NCBI GenBank assembly: GCA_039933175.1 | Contig: JBDTOR010000059.1 | Location: 1 to 13,617, forward strand | Length of the DNA stretch: 13,617 bases | DNA from: Hyphomicrobium_A sp039933175 | Lineage (GTDB): Bacteria > Pseudomonadota > Alphaproteobacteria > Rhizobiales > Hyphomicrobiaceae | Direction: 5' to 3' | In this document: in pieces, positions 13,586 to 13,617 of the stretch | How the letters are laid out: the number at the start of each line of letters is the position of its first letter | Position numbering within the stretch: position 1 is the first letter of the stretch | The notes under the pieces: model-generated | Seen by the model: the letters and a program-made list of their open reading frames with translations, nothing else | Database searches by the model: none | Told to the model about the DNA's origin: nothing | Position numbers and translations under genes: made by a program

Positions 13586-13611
13586 AACGGCGAAATTGTG
13601 CACGGCGTTCC
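13586..13611 (-). promoter_or_regulatory. EcfG-type general stress promoter for the 65-residue gene (perfect match)
   Basis: On the minus strand GGAAC (13611-13607), 17 bases, then CGTT (13589-13586) matches the EcfG consensus exactly. The -10 element ends 33 bases before the ATG at 13552, and the expected start of transcription is near 13579. Confidence 0.7.
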
Positions 13612-13617
13612 GCGACT

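Overview
The window looks like a GC-rich chromosomal segment of an alphaproteobacterium, most likely of the order Hyphomicrobiales (Rhizobiales). The evidence is a RegB/RegA-type redox two-component pair in its rhizobial form (ActS/ActR), an MmcB-family protein beside it, a DUF3309 micro-protein, and several promoters matching the alphaproteobacterial general-stress sigma factor EcfG (GGAAC-N16/17-CGTT). No transposase, integrase, phage gene, tRNA, rRNA or CRISPR array was seen. Most of the window looks like ordinary core or near-core genome.

Layout. 1-399 is the 5' part of a DUF4112 gene (minus) that runs off the left edge. 573-863 is a small two-helix membrane protein and 988-2958 a class A penicillin-binding protein (both plus). 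The latter converges, with a 4-base gap, on a zinc-metallopeptidase gene of the DUF45/YgjP type (2963-3757, minus). 3899-5062 holds an SCO1/SenC copper chaperone and a small protein with a possible papain/transglutaminase-like Cys-His-Asp triad (both minus). They are divergent from actS (5169-6539), which is followed by a 213-base intergenic stretch rich in tandem hairpins and then actR. A GC-rich hairpin over the actR stop codon separates actR from the convergent mmcB (7404-7916).

8202-8984 is a two-gene stress unit (a small basic Lys/Ala-rich protein, then a TerB-like protein) with a perfect EcfG promoter in front. It converges end to end on a small secreted CxCC protein (8985-9593, minus), which lies downstream of a Tat-type single-domain M16 peptidase (9650-10969, minus). 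A 28-base inverted repeat sits just upstream of the M16 start. 11166-12428 is an MFS exporter of the EntS/MFS_3 type. The right end (12500-13552, minus) is a run of three short genes: a DUF3309 micro-protein, a stand-alone receiver-domain response regulator, and an unrecognised 65-residue protein. Each has its own perfect GGAAC-N16/17-CGTT promoter 29-33 bases before the chosen start.

How the parts work together. ActS (membrane quinone/thiol redox sensor kinase) phosphorylates ActR (Fis-type HTH regulator). SenC, which delivers copper to cytochrome oxidase, lies between regB and regA in Rhodobacter. Here it is displaced to the other side of actS and divergent. The least expected result is the repeated EcfG promoter signature: four perfect matches and one near match, each correctly oriented ahead of a gene. 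This suggests that much of the small-gene content here belongs to the general stress regulon, and that the lone receiver protein could act as a stress-induced tuning or feedback element. No wholly new multi-gene system was recognised. The best candidates for undescribed biology are the structured actS-actR intergenic RNA, the EcfG-driven small genes, and the M16/CxCC secreted pair.
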